NCBI GenBank assembly: GCA_028278455.1
Contig: JANQEH010000249.1
Location: forward strand, 32,710 to 96,709
Direction: 5' to 3'
DNA length: 64,000 nt
Origin: a bacterium
GTDB taxonomy: Bacteria; SM23-31
In this document: positions 42,766 to 50,899 of the stretch, piece after piece
How positions within the stretch are numbered: position 1 is the first letter of the stretch
Layout of the letters: each line of letters starts with the position of its first letter
The notes under the pieces: model-generated
What the model saw: the letters and a program-made list of their open reading frames with translations, nothing else
Told to the model about the DNA's origin: nothing
Database searches by the model: none
Translations under genes and position numbers: made by a program

Positions 42766-44313
42766 ATGGCTATATATAATTTTCGCCTTGGAAAACCACC
42801 TTATACTTTTTCCTTGAAATCAATACATAATTATCACAACGCCATTTGTGTATTCTTTATATTTGTGATCTTATCAGTGTGTATAACCGATTCTGTATTC
42901 TCTCAAACCAGCAAAATTTCAAATTCAAGCCTGGTTCAAACCAACGGCAGGCTTCCGAGTAATGGTGTATCTGTGATCGTATCATCCGGATCGAGGATCT
43001 GGTTCGGCACCGGACGCGGATTGAGTATGTCTCCCGATTCTGGTAAGAGCTTTATAAATTTTACGGATCACCCGGATATCGGAAAAGGCGGTATTTCTGC
43101 AATAACTGTAAAGGACGATACTGTCTGGGTAGCGACAGGTTATGACACACTTGCGAATATCGGAGGGGAGATGGACCATGTTGATGCAGGCGGCGGAATA
43201 AGCTGGACTGCCGATCACGGTACTACATGGAATTACATCAAGCAGCCGGTAGATCCGAATAATGCAGATTCACTTGGATATGAACCTACAACAACGAGTA
43301 TACAGAATGTATCCTATGACCTTGCCCTTCATGAAGGTACCATATGGATCACCAGCTGGGGTGGTGGTCTGAGAAGATCGGATGATATGGGAAGTAAATG
43401 GTATGTCGTTACACCCGACGGACTCCCTTTTGATGTACTGCCCAATAACAAGCATAAAGCTTTTTCAGTCATTTCTGCAGATAACGGCCTCTGGGTGGGA
43501 ACTGCCGGGGGTATTTTTAAATCGATCGATAACGGTGATAACTGGACGCACTACAGTGCACAGAACGGCAGCGGAATTTCCGGGAATTTCATAACATCCA
43601 TGGCGGAGCAGAAGATTAACGGGCAGAGTGTGATCTGGGCAACAACATGGACTACGGGAAATGAAGAATATTACGGAATAAGCAGGACGTCTAACAACGG
43701 CCTAACCTGGGAGGTTATGCTCGAGGGAGAAAGAGCGCACAATTTTGCATTCAATGAAAATGAGATATTTGTCGTTACAGACAACGGACTGTTCAAATCC
43801 ACTGACAACGGCGATTCCTGGGGGCAGTTCCCATGGATATATGACGAAGACGGTGAACAGATCATGACATCGAAGTATTATGATGTCCTTTACCTAAACG
43901 GACTGATCCTTGTAGGAACTGGTGATGGTCTTGCAACCAGCACTAATCATGGAAATGACTGGAATATATTCAGGGCGTTTCAGACTCCCGGTGAGGACGA
44001 TGAGCCTGAGGTTTATGCTTATCCTAATCCGTTTTCCCCTTCCAGGCATAATACTATAGGAAATGACGGCCATATCAGGTTTCAGTACAAAACGGAATCC
44101 AGTGCTGAGATATCGATCACGGTATACGATTTCTCCATGAACCTGGTAAGGAAAGTTGTTGAAAAAAGGCAGAGATCAGCCGGCGGCGACTACTCAGAAA
44201 CCTGGAACGGCAGGAACGAATGGGGAAGGATAGTAGCCAACGGTGTTTATTTCTATAAATTCGAGAAGAAGGGCGAGAGTGTTTTCTGGGGTAAAATTAT
44301 TATTATCAATTAG
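42766..44313 (+). CDS. Secreted beta-propeller protein with T9SS/FlgD-type C-terminal domain
   Basis: This 515-residue exported protein has a late signal segment (hydrophobic about 27-43, ending VFSQ). Residues about 50-405 carry BNR/sialidase-type propeller repeats with S-x-D-x-G-x-x-W boxes, such as SPDSGKSF, SIDNGDNW, SNNGLTW and STDNGDSW. The C-terminal about 100 residues are a FlgD-Ig/T9SS type A-like domain: AYPNPFSPSR, ISITVYDFSMNLVRKV, WNGRNEWGRIVANGVYFYKF and a final KIIIIN. That domain targets proteins to the type IX secretion system in Bacteroidetes and is widespread in FCB relatives. It is the first gene of a four-gene surface cluster; its stop directly precedes the next ATG. Confidence 0.87.
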   Translation: MAIYNFRLGKPPYTFSLKSIHNYHNAICVFFIFVILSVCITDSVFSQTSKISNSSLVQTNGRLPSNGVSVIVSSGSRIWFGTGRGLSMSPDSGKSFINFTDHPDIGKGGISAITVKDDTVWVATGYDTLANIGGEMDHVDAGGGISWTADHGTTWNYIKQPVDPNNADSLGYEPTTTSIQNVSYDLALHEGTIWITSWGGGLRRSDDMGSKWYVVTPDGLPFDVLPNNKHKAFSVISADNGLWVGTAGGIFKSIDNGDNWTHYSAQNGSGISGNFITSMAEQKINGQSVIWATTWTTGNEEYYGISRTSNNGLTWEVMLEGERAHNFAFNENEIFVVTDNGLFKSTDNGDSWGQFPWIYDEDGEQIMTSKYYDVLYLNGLILVGTGDGLATSTNHGNDWNIFRAFQTPGEDDEPEVYAYPNPFSPSRHNTIGNDGHIRFQYKTESSAEISITVYDFSMNLVRKVVEKRQRSAGGDYSETWNGRNEWGRIVANGVYFYKFEKKGESVFWGKIIIIN

Positions 44314-45513
44314 ATGACTATCGCAGATATGAGATATATAGTAATAAAAATATATTTAATCGTTGCTGTATTGGGAATACTACCCTTGACCAGCTGTACT
44401 GAAGACTCCCTTTCTCCGGATGAAGATCCGGTTGAAGGATATAATGTAGTTGCTGTATCTCTGCCTGACACGATCTGGACGGGAATATATAACACAATAC
44501 TCATCACAGCAACTGTTATTGGAGACTCTACAGAAGATCACCTTAATGTAGTGGGAGAATTCAAACTTCCGGGAGAAGTCGTTTATGAGCGAACTGTATT
44601 CCTCTTTGACCAGGGAATTGCTTATGATAATATCCCGGGTGATTTTACTTACAGCAGATTATACGGAACTTCCCATTTTTTCCGAATGTCCGGTACTTAC
44701 GAGGTTGAGTTTTTTGTCTCCCGGTATTTACTTCCAATACCTTTAGGAGAATCATTCACAAAGGAAGTTGTGATTATAAATGAGGCAAAGGATTTCGCCC
44801 CAATATTAAATTCGCTCACTGCTCCGGATACTATAGACATCAGCACAAGCAGCCTTACCCCGGTTATGGTCAACTGTGTCGATTATAACGGTTTTGAAGA
44901 TATTCAATCAGTTACAGGCAAGATATATCTGCCTTATTCCCCTGTTTCCGATCATTCCATCGAGTTTAACGATGACGGGCTTGGACAGGATGCTTTTGCC
45001 GGTGATACAGTCTTTACCGCTGTTTTTCCTCATGATATTGTCAATGTAGAGGGTGTTTATTCTGTCCTTATTGAAGCTTATGATCAGCGCGGGCAGAAAA
45101 GCAATGAAGTTTTCAAGGATATATATGTAAAAGGTGATTTTGAGAATTACCCGCCTGAAATAATTTCGGTCACCATACCGGACAGCATACAGGCGGCGGA
45201 TACTTCACTAATTCTTGAATGCGAGGTTACTGATCTGAACGGCCTTACGAACATTGACAGAGTATATTTTGAGACGTTCAAGCCCGACGGTTCAGCCTCC
45301 TCAGGCAATCCGTTCCCTATGTGGGATGACGGTGGCAATGTGAACCAGGGTGGATATTTCTCAGGAGACCGGACAGCTGGTGACGGGGTATATTCTCTGC
45401 GGATAAACCTGTCGGCTTCCCAGGATAGAGGAACATATACTTTCAAGTTCACTGCAGTCGACAAGAACAATGCATCGAGCGAGACCGTTATAAAGACTAT
45501 CGTTATTTACTAA
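44314..45513 (+). CDS. Lipoprotein with repeated Ig-like domains
   Basis: This 399-residue protein has a signal peptide and lipobox LTS-C; the better start may be the Met at 44329 (MRYIVIK). Three beta-sandwich units follow. Each ends in a similar acidic loop and strand: FDQGIAYDNIPGDFTYSRLY, DDGLGQDAFAGDTVFTAVF and a third with SGDRTAGDGVYSLRINL. The D-x-x-A-G-D-x-V-Y/F-T loop looks like a Ca2+-binding turn (inference). Such domains occur in envelope and surface proteins of FCB bacteria. No enzyme motif is visible. It directly follows the propeller gene and precedes two PorV-like barrels. Confidence 0.8.
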   Translation: MTIADMRYIVIKIYLIVAVLGILPLTSCTEDSLSPDEDPVEGYNVVAVSLPDTIWTGIYNTILITATVIGDSTEDHLNVVGEFKLPGEVVYERTVFLFDQGIAYDNIPGDFTYSRLYGTSHFFRMSGTYEVEFFVSRYLLPIPLGESFTKEVVIINEAKDFAPILNSLTAPDTIDISTSSLTPVMVNCVDYNGFEDIQSVTGKIYLPYSPVSDHSIEFNDDGLGQDAFAGDTVFTAVFPHDIVNVEGVYSVLIEAYDQRGQKSNEVFKDIYVKGDFENYPPEIISVTIPDSIQAADTSLILECEVTDLNGLTNIDRVYFETFKPDGSASSGNPFPMWDDGGNVNQGGYFSGDRTAGDGVYSLRINLSASQDRGTYTFKFTAVDKNNASSETVIKTIVIY

Positions 45514-45520
45514 GGTAATT

Positions 45521-46453
45521 ATGCATATAAAGAAATATACATATTTTCTGAGTTTTTTACTGATCTTCGTATTGCCGTGCACGGTAAATGCACAGCAGCG
45601 TGGAGGATATGCAGGAGCTTTTCTCAGGATGGGGCTCGGGGCGAGGGCCCTTGCTATGGGAGGAGCCTATGTAGGACTTCCCCAGGACGGATACAGCGGA
45701 TATTATAATCCCGCGGGACTCCCGACACTGAAGAAGAAAGAAGCAACATTTTCCTACAGGATGTTATCACTGGACAGAAGTTTTTCATATGTCGGATATT
45801 CTGCACCTCTGCCTCCCTCGGCGGGTATTTCGGTCGGATGGATACACGCCGGAGTCGACAACATAGACGGCAGGGACTTCTCGGGAAATCATACACAGTA
45901 TTATGACGACAGCCAGAACGGATTCCTTTTCGCTTTCGGCCTGAAGATTAATGACAGGGTGAATATAGGAATTGGCGGAACGCTTCTCAGGGAAACCCTT
46001 GTTGACATTACTGCCAAAGGTATGGGTATAAATGCCGGTGTCCTTATCAGGGCTGCTGAAAACCTGACGATAGGCGGAGCTATTCGTGATCTGGGCGCAC
46101 ACTATTCGTGGAATACTGAATCCCTCTTCGGAGACAGAGGTGGAACAACAACCGATGATTTCCCTGTGATGGTTACTTTCGGTGCCGGTTATGATATCGT
46201 TAAATATAATACGATAGTGATCCTGGACTTTTTCAAGAATGCGAAGAGCGAGACAGGTTATCATTTCGGACTTGAGAACAGGTATTCCGATGCTGTCCAT
46301 TTCAGGGCGGGTTTGAATAATGGTGAAATCGCTGCCGGGATAGGCTTATTATTTCCGGTTTCTAAGTACGAGGGAAGAGTCGACTATACCCTGACTGATA
46401 AAGAGAACGATCCGGAGGTAACGCATATATTCTCGCTGAGTATTATTTTTTAA
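45521..46453 (+). CDS. PorV/PorQ family outer-membrane protein (copy 1)
   Basis: This 310-residue outer-membrane barrel protein has a signal peptide ending VNAQ and the family opening AGAFLRMGLGARALAMGGAYVGL, followed by YYNPAGLP. The rest is alternating beta strands ending in a final strand with aromatic Phe (FSLSIIF). PorV (LptO) is the FadL-like barrel that shuttles cargo in type IX secretion; PorV/PorQ-like proteins are common across FCB phyla. It starts 7 nt after the Ig-like lipoprotein gene with an AAGG site. Confidence 0.9.
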   Translation: MHIKKYTYFLSFLLIFVLPCTVNAQQRGGYAGAFLRMGLGARALAMGGAYVGLPQDGYSGYYNPAGLPTLKKKEATFSYRMLSLDRSFSYVGYSAPLPPSAGISVGWIHAGVDNIDGRDFSGNHTQYYDDSQNGFLFAFGLKINDRVNIGIGGTLLRETLVDITAKGMGINAGVLIRAAENLTIGGAIRDLGAHYSWNTESLFGDRGGTTTDDFPVMVTFGAGYDIVKYNTIVILDFFKNAKSETGYHFGLENRYSDAVHFRAGLNNGEIAAGIGLLFPVSKYEGRVDYTLTDKENDPEVTHIFSLSIIF

Positions 46454-46467
46454 ATAAGTTTTTTTCT

Positions 46468-46553
46468 TGTCATCCTGAATTAATTACGGAATCTAATATA
46501 TTTTAGATTCTGAAACCACCGCCTCCGGCGTGACAGGCAAGTTCAGATTGACA
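46468..46553. repeat. Palindromic intergenic element between the PorV genes
   Basis: The outer arms TGTCATCCTGAA (46468-46479) and TTCAGATTGACA (46542-46553) pair at 10 of 12 positions. Inside is a perfect hairpin GAATCTAA-TATATT-TTAGATTC (46489-46510). The TGTCATCCTGAA end is a well-known type of dispersed small palindromic repeat in bacteria. It separates two PorV-like genes and could cap or stabilise the upstream mRNA. Confidence 0.6.
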
Positions 46554-46597
46554 GAAGAAGCCTTGTATAACACAACAAGATAGTTTTATAAAAGGAC

Positions 46598-47533
46598 ATG
46601 GGTAACAAAATGCTGTACAAGAATCTAATTTCCATTTTATTGGTCATTACAATTATTATTTCAGCCAGTGTTGCAGCCTCGCAGGATAACGCATCTGCAG
46701 GAACGGCATTTCTCAGGCTCGGAATGGACGCAAGGGGAAGCGCCATGGGCGGCGCTATGACAGCAAGCGCATCGGGATTGAACGCCCTGCAGTGGAATCC
46801 GGCAGGACTGTATTCTGCAGGTTCCAGTGAGATCGAATTCTCGCACTTGAGCGGACTGGATGATATCGATACGGAATTTTTCGGATTTTTATGGAAAAAG
46901 TCCGAGAAGAACATTTTCGCGGTAAGTGTGCTTTCGAACAATATAGGGGGTATCGAGCAAAGAACTCATCCTACAGATGAACCTGACGGGATCATCAGCA
47001 GCCACGATTTTTACACAGGATTCAGCTATGCGACCGTGATCTATGGTAAATACGAGGTCGGTATAACTGCGAAATATCTGTACCAGAAAATTTTTACATA
47101 CTCGGCAAAAGGATATGCCGCGGATATCGGAATCAAATATAATTTACCGGAGTATGACCTTGTGGTCGGTGCCGCTTTGAAGAATATAGGGAGCCTCGGA
47201 GAACTGAAAAGCGAAAAACCGGAGATGCCCGCCATGTTCAGTGCAGGGCTGCTTTATAAAATACCGGTAATTCAGGATTCGGATCATGAATTCAATATGA
47301 CAGCGGATTTCCAGATGTATTTCTCTGCTGATGATCATGCAGCGGCCGGATTAGAGTACATTTTCAGGAACAGCTTCAGCATCCGGGGAGGATATGTGTC
47401 TAATTACGAGGAAAGAGGCATCTCTTTCGGCGGAGGGATAAATTATAAGATCTACCTACTGGATTATGCATACCTTCCGAATGTCACCTCATTCGGAGAC
47501 AACCATCTGATATCATTCAGGGTGAAGTTATAG
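46598..47533 (+). CDS. PorV/PorQ family outer-membrane protein (copy 2)
   Basis: This 311-residue paralogue of the preceding barrel has a signal peptide (ending SVAAS), then AGTAFLRLGMDARGSAMGGAM, WNPAGL and a FadL-like run of beta strands ending HLISFRVKL. The start could be the ATG at 46598 or the Met at 46610; AAAGGA lies at 46589-46595, too close to the first and rather far from the second. Two PorV-like proteins in tandem with a cargo-type protein suggest a small surface-export cluster (inference). Confidence 0.88.
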   Translation: MGNKMLYKNLISILLVITIIISASVAASQDNASAGTAFLRLGMDARGSAMGGAMTASASGLNALQWNPAGLYSAGSSEIEFSHLSGLDDIDTEFFGFLWKKSEKNIFAVSVLSNNIGGIEQRTHPTDEPDGIISSHDFYTGFSYATVIYGKYEVGITAKYLYQKIFTYSAKGYAADIGIKYNLPEYDLVVGAALKNIGSLGELKSEKPEMPAMFSAGLLYKIPVIQDSDHEFNMTADFQMYFSADDHAAAGLEYIFRNSFSIRGGYVSNYEERGISFGGGINYKIYLLDYAYLPNVTSFGDNHLISFRVKL

Positions 47534-47546
47534 GATAGATTCTGAT

Positions 47547-47920
47547 ACACCCCCTGTATCCCCCTTCTAAGGGGGAGTAAAAAGTATAAAAGACACTGGA
47601 TTCTCACATTCGTGTGATCGAGGGTTATTGGTTATGACAATGAGAGATACAGGCAGCGAGACTATGGTATTGATTATTATACTTTATCAATTTACATAAC
47701 ACTCTGGGAATCAACCTCATAAAGTTTAATTGTATCGTATTTTAAGATACAACTCACATCCTTTTCGTCGTTCCCGGTATACTCCTTGTCATTTGGGGCA
47801 TGCTTCTGGCGGGAACCCAGTGTCTTTTCTGAGTAATACGGTGTATCAACTTTGAACAGATTAGTCATTTCAAATAAGTCTGTATAGTCCCCCTTAATAA
47901 ATGGGGATTCAGGGGATTGT
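47547..47920. repeat. Composite inverted-repeat element 1 (C5/G5 hairpin ends)
   Basis: This fills most of the 414-nt gap 47534-47947, where I see no gene. The left end (47547-47578) is ACACCCCCTGTATCCCCC with a following AAGGGGG hairpin. The right end (47888-47920) is the same sequence inverted: TCCCCCTTAATAAATGGGG then ATTCAGGGGATTGT. Nested inside, AAAAGACACTGGATTC (47588-47603) pairs with GAACCCAGTGTCTTTT (47813-47828) with one mismatch. It has no transposase gene, so it looks like a small non-autonomous element or a repeat inserted in another. Confidence 0.65.
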
Positions 47921-47947
47921 TATTTCGGTGATAGTCAAAAATAGATT

Positions 47948-48712
47948 TTAAAGATGCACTAGCTCTTCGAGTGAAAAGATATCCGCTTCGGGGAGTCTTT
48001 TAAGATAGTTGATGAAGATTTTTGCACATGCGGCCGCATCACCACCTGCCCTGTGGCGTGCGTCATTCTTAATTCCGAATTTTTTCGCAAGGCTTTCGAG
48101 GTCATGTTTTTTGTTTTCGGGGAACAGTTTTCTTCCAAGCTGATATGTGCATAAGGCCGTATTCTCTATCTGCTGCATACCTTCCCGGTAAAGGGCAACA
48201 TTGATGAATTTCATGTCGAAATGATAATTATGGGCGACGAATACCGAATCGCCGAGGAACTCTACGAAATCCGGAAGAACTTCCCCAATCGTAGGGTAAT
48301 CTGTAACCATCGAATTCGTAATACCTGTCAGTTTCTTAATATTGTCGGGGATATATTTACCGGGATTGATAAGTGTCTCGAAACTGTCGACGATCACTCC
48401 CTCTTCGATCTTGATCCCGGCGATCTCGGTAATCTTATCGCGCTTCAGACTTGTCCCGGTGGTTTCGCAATCGACAGCGACAAAGGTCATATTGAACAGT
48501 GTTCTGTATTCTCTTCCGAGCTCCGAAAGTATCACCCCGCTCCCATTACTGAACTCGAATCTGGAATCGGATCCAACTATGGGCTTTATAGTTCTCTTTA
48601 TCAGGGGCTCCGGACCTTCATTAATACGAAATACCTTCTCGGCAATCTCCTTTAGTTCTACTTCCCGGTTCTGGTGTGCTACATAATGAAAGATCTTGTT
48701 TTGCATAAACAC
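47948..48712 (-). CDS. DnaQ-like 3'-5' exonuclease
   Basis: This 254-residue protein has a 70-residue N-terminal winged-helix-like segment and then a DEDDh exonuclease domain. The motifs are AVDCETTGTSL (ExoI, Asp and Glu), FVAHNYHFDMKFI (ExoII, Asp) and HRAGGDA (ExoIII, His and Asp). It resembles the polymerase III epsilon subunit/exonuclease proofreading family, and could proofread or trim DNA or RNA. It is the last gene of the recX-alaS unit, 20 nt after the inositol phosphatase gene. The N-terminus could start at the second Met (MQNK). Confidence 0.88.
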   Translation of the reverse strand: MFMQNKIFHYVAHQNREVELKEIAEKVFRINEGPEPLIKRTIKPIVGSDSRFEFSNGSGVILSELGREYRTLFNMTFVAVDCETTGTSLKRDKITEIAGIKIEEGVIVDSFETLINPGKYIPDNIKKLTGITNSMVTDYPTIGEVLPDFVEFLGDSVFVAHNYHFDMKFINVALYREGMQQIENTALCTYQLGRKLFPENKKHDLESLAKKFGIKNDARHRAGGDAAACAKIFINYLKRLPEADIFSLEELVHL

Positions 48713-48732
48713 TTTCTAATAGTATTCTTCGA

Positions 48733-49533
48733 TTACCATTTATCCCTTGGAACGGATGATATTTCGCTCAACAGAGCATCATGTATCCTTCCGTTCGTCG
48801 CCAGTACTTCAAAAGCATCGAGTCCCATCCTCCCGCCCGAGAAATTCGTTACAGTTCCTCCTGCCTCTTCGACTATTATTGCACCCGCGGCGATATCCCA
48901 CGGATGCAGTTTCAGTTCCCAAAAGCCATCAAACCTTCCTGCAGCAAGATAGGCAAGGTCCAATGCTGCTGATCCGTCCCTTCGGACAGCCTGAGCTTTC
49001 ATTATAATATGATTGAATAATCCAAGGTTATTAACCTGTGATTCCCTTATATCATAAGGAAATCCTGTAATTAACAGGGATCTGTTAAGCTCATCAGTGC
49101 GGGAAACATTCAGTTTCCTCCCGTTTAAATAGGCGCCTTTATCTTTCTCGGCGCTATATAATTCATCTGCACAAGGATCATAAATAACACCGGCTTTTAG
49201 TATTCCTCCTTCAGAATAGGCGATCGATATACAGAAACACCTGTATCCGTGAGCGTAGTTAGTCGTTCCGTCAAGAGGATCGATCAGCCAGACCTTTTCC
49301 GAATTAAGGAGATCAAGATCGGCTCCTTCTTCAGCGATGAACTTATGATTCGGGAACTCTTCCTTTAAGATGGTCAGAATACATCCCTGGGATTCTCTGT
49401 CGATATCCGTAACGAGATCTATAACGCCTTTATACTCTATCTGGAGTTTCTGTTCCAGCCCATTGAGGAGAATCTTACCTGCTTCTTTCGCAGCTTTGAC
49501 AGCGAATTTCAGTTCTCTGCCCGGATCTAACAT
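48733..49533 (-). CDS. Inositol monophosphatase family protein
   Basis: This 266-residue enzyme has the Li+-sensitive phosphatase motifs EEG (residues about 67-69), WLIDPLDGTTNYAHGY (about 82-97) and WDIAAGAIIVEEAGG (about 212-226), which bind the catalytic metal ions. It removes phosphate from inositol-1-phosphate or related substrates; SuhB-type roles in rRNA transcription are also known in this family. It is 1 nt downstream of gmhA, so sugar-phosphate processing is plausible (inference). Confidence 0.92.
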   Translation of the reverse strand: MLDPGRELKFAVKAAKEAGKILLNGLEQKLQIEYKGVIDLVTDIDRESQGCILTILKEEFPNHKFIAEEGADLDLLNSEKVWLIDPLDGTTNYAHGYRCFCISIAYSEGGILKAGVIYDPCADELYSAEKDKGAYLNGRKLNVSRTDELNRSLLITGFPYDIRESQVNNLGLFNHIIMKAQAVRRDGSAALDLAYLAAGRFDGFWELKLHPWDIAAGAIIVEEAGGTVTNFSGGRMGLDAFEVLATNGRIHDALLSEISSVPRDKW

Positions 49534-49534
49534 T

Positions 49535-50116
49535 TTAGATGAACAGCTCTCTTTCTATAATATCGCAGAAGATATGTCCCGCGGTTATATGCCCTTCCTG
49601 GATTCTGCCCGTATCCTTATGAGGTATTACGAGGGCAAAGTCAACCATGTCTTTCAGTTTTCCACCATCGCCACCAAGAAATCCAACAGTTTGTATCCCT
49701 ATCGATTCTGCTGTCTCGACAGCACTAATAATGTTTGATGAGTTTCCTGACGTACTGATTCCGATCAGCATATCTCCGCTAATACCGAATGCCTCAACCT
49801 GGCGGGCAAATATAGAATCGAATCCGTAATCGTTACCGGCAGCTGTAAGTGTTGATGTGTTTGTTGTAAGCGCCAGGGCCGCCAGGGCCTTTCTATCAAG
49901 TTTTGAGGTAAGCCTTACTACCAGCTCAGTCGCTATATGTTGTGAATCCGCCGCGCTGCCTCCATTTCCGCACAGCATGATTTTCCTGTCATTTTTATAG
50001 ACTTCTGCTGCCTGAACAGCTATTTTCTCAATCATATCCAGGCACAGCTCAGCCATTGACAGCTTCACATCTGCTGATGAATTGAGATGACTCTTAATAA
50101 GATCGCTATATTTCAT
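49535..50116 (-). CDS. gmhA: D-sedoheptulose-7-phosphate isomerase
   Basis: This 193-residue SIS-domain protein matches GmhA: CGNGGSAADSQHIATELVVR (about 49-68), TTNTSTLTAAGNDYGF, ISTSGNSSNII and the C-terminal HITAGHIFCDIIER. It converts sedoheptulose-7-phosphate to D-glycero-D-manno-heptose-7-phosphate, the first step to heptose for LPS core. That supports a Gram-negative envelope. The other heptose genes are not in the window. It lies 17 nt after the GGGP synthase gene. Confidence 0.93.
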   Translation of the reverse strand: MKYSDLIKSHLNSSADVKLSMAELCLDMIEKIAVQAAEVYKNDRKIMLCGNGGSAADSQHIATELVVRLTSKLDRKALAALALTTNTSTLTAAGNDYGFDSIFARQVEAFGISGDMLIGISTSGNSSNIISAVETAESIGIQTVGFLGGDGGKLKDMVDFALVIPHKDTGRIQEGHITAGHIFCDIIERELFI

Positions 50117-50133
50117 ATCAGATCATTCTTCTT

Positions 50134-50877
50134 TTATTTTTTGTGGACTGCATCTGCAAAACTTTTAACTTCATTATCAGTCCAGTTGTTCTCCAGATGG
50201 TTCCCAACTACGATAATATCTGCACCGGCATCAACCTTATGTTTCGCTGTTTCCGGATTGGTTATCCCTCCTCCTACAATAATCGGAAGCGAGATCTCTT
50301 TCTTGAGCAGACTTATCATTTCATCAGGTACAGTATTCGGCGCACCAGATCCTGCTTCCAGATAGACCATCTTCATACCCATAAATTCTGCTGCAAGGGC
50401 ATGAGCAAGGGCGATCTCAGGTTTCTCTCTTGGAATCGGCCTCGTATTAGAAATGAATTCCGTTGTTGAAACCGCTCCAGATTCTATAAGCATATACCCT
50501 GTAGATATAGGCTCGACATTACTCGATCTGATCGAAGGAGCGGCCTTGACGTGGTCTCCGAAAAGGTAATCAGGATTCCTACCGCTGATAAGTGACAGGA
50601 AAAGGATCGCATCTGCATGCCTGGAGACCTGTGCCGCACCTCCCGGAAAAAGTATAACAGGTATACCCGAAAGGGATTTGATCTTTTTTACGGTGTCATC
50701 GAAATGATCATCCAGGGCGAGACTGGAGCCCACAAGCAGGGCATCAACATCAAGGTCTCTGCATTTCACCACAAAACTTTCAAGATCCCCGGTTTTCACT
50801 TTATCCGGATCGATCAGTATACAGAACACTGCACCTTTCTTTTCTACTATTTCGTTCAGATACTGTAAAATCTTCAA
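50134..50877 (-). CDS. Geranylgeranylglyceryl phosphate synthase family (GGGPS/PcrB)
   Basis: This 247-residue TIM-barrel prenyltransferase has the family signatures ILIDPDKVKTGDLE (residues 19-32), ALLVGSSLALDDHF, PVILFPGGAAQVSRHADAIL, YLEAGSGAPNTVP and IIVGGGITNPETA. These enzymes join a polyprenyl diphosphate to sn-glycerol-1-phosphate, making the archaeal-type ether lipid precursor. Bacterial members occur in Bacteroidetes and other FCB lineages as well as PcrB of Firmicutes. Chain length cannot be told from sequence by eye. It sits 22 nt downstream of alaS. Confidence 0.92.
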   Translation of the reverse strand: MKILQYLNEIVEKKGAVFCILIDPDKVKTGDLESFVVKCRDLDVDALLVGSSLALDDHFDDTVKKIKSLSGIPVILFPGGAAQVSRHADAILFLSLISGRNPDYLFGDHVKAAPSIRSSNVEPISTGYMLIESGAVSTTEFISNTRPIPREKPEIALAHALAAEFMGMKMVYLEAGSGAPNTVPDEMISLLKKEISLPIIVGGGITNPETAKHKVDAGADIIVVGNHLENNWTDNEVKSFADAVHKK

Positions 50878-50899
50878 AATTCGATCCGGCTTAATTTCT

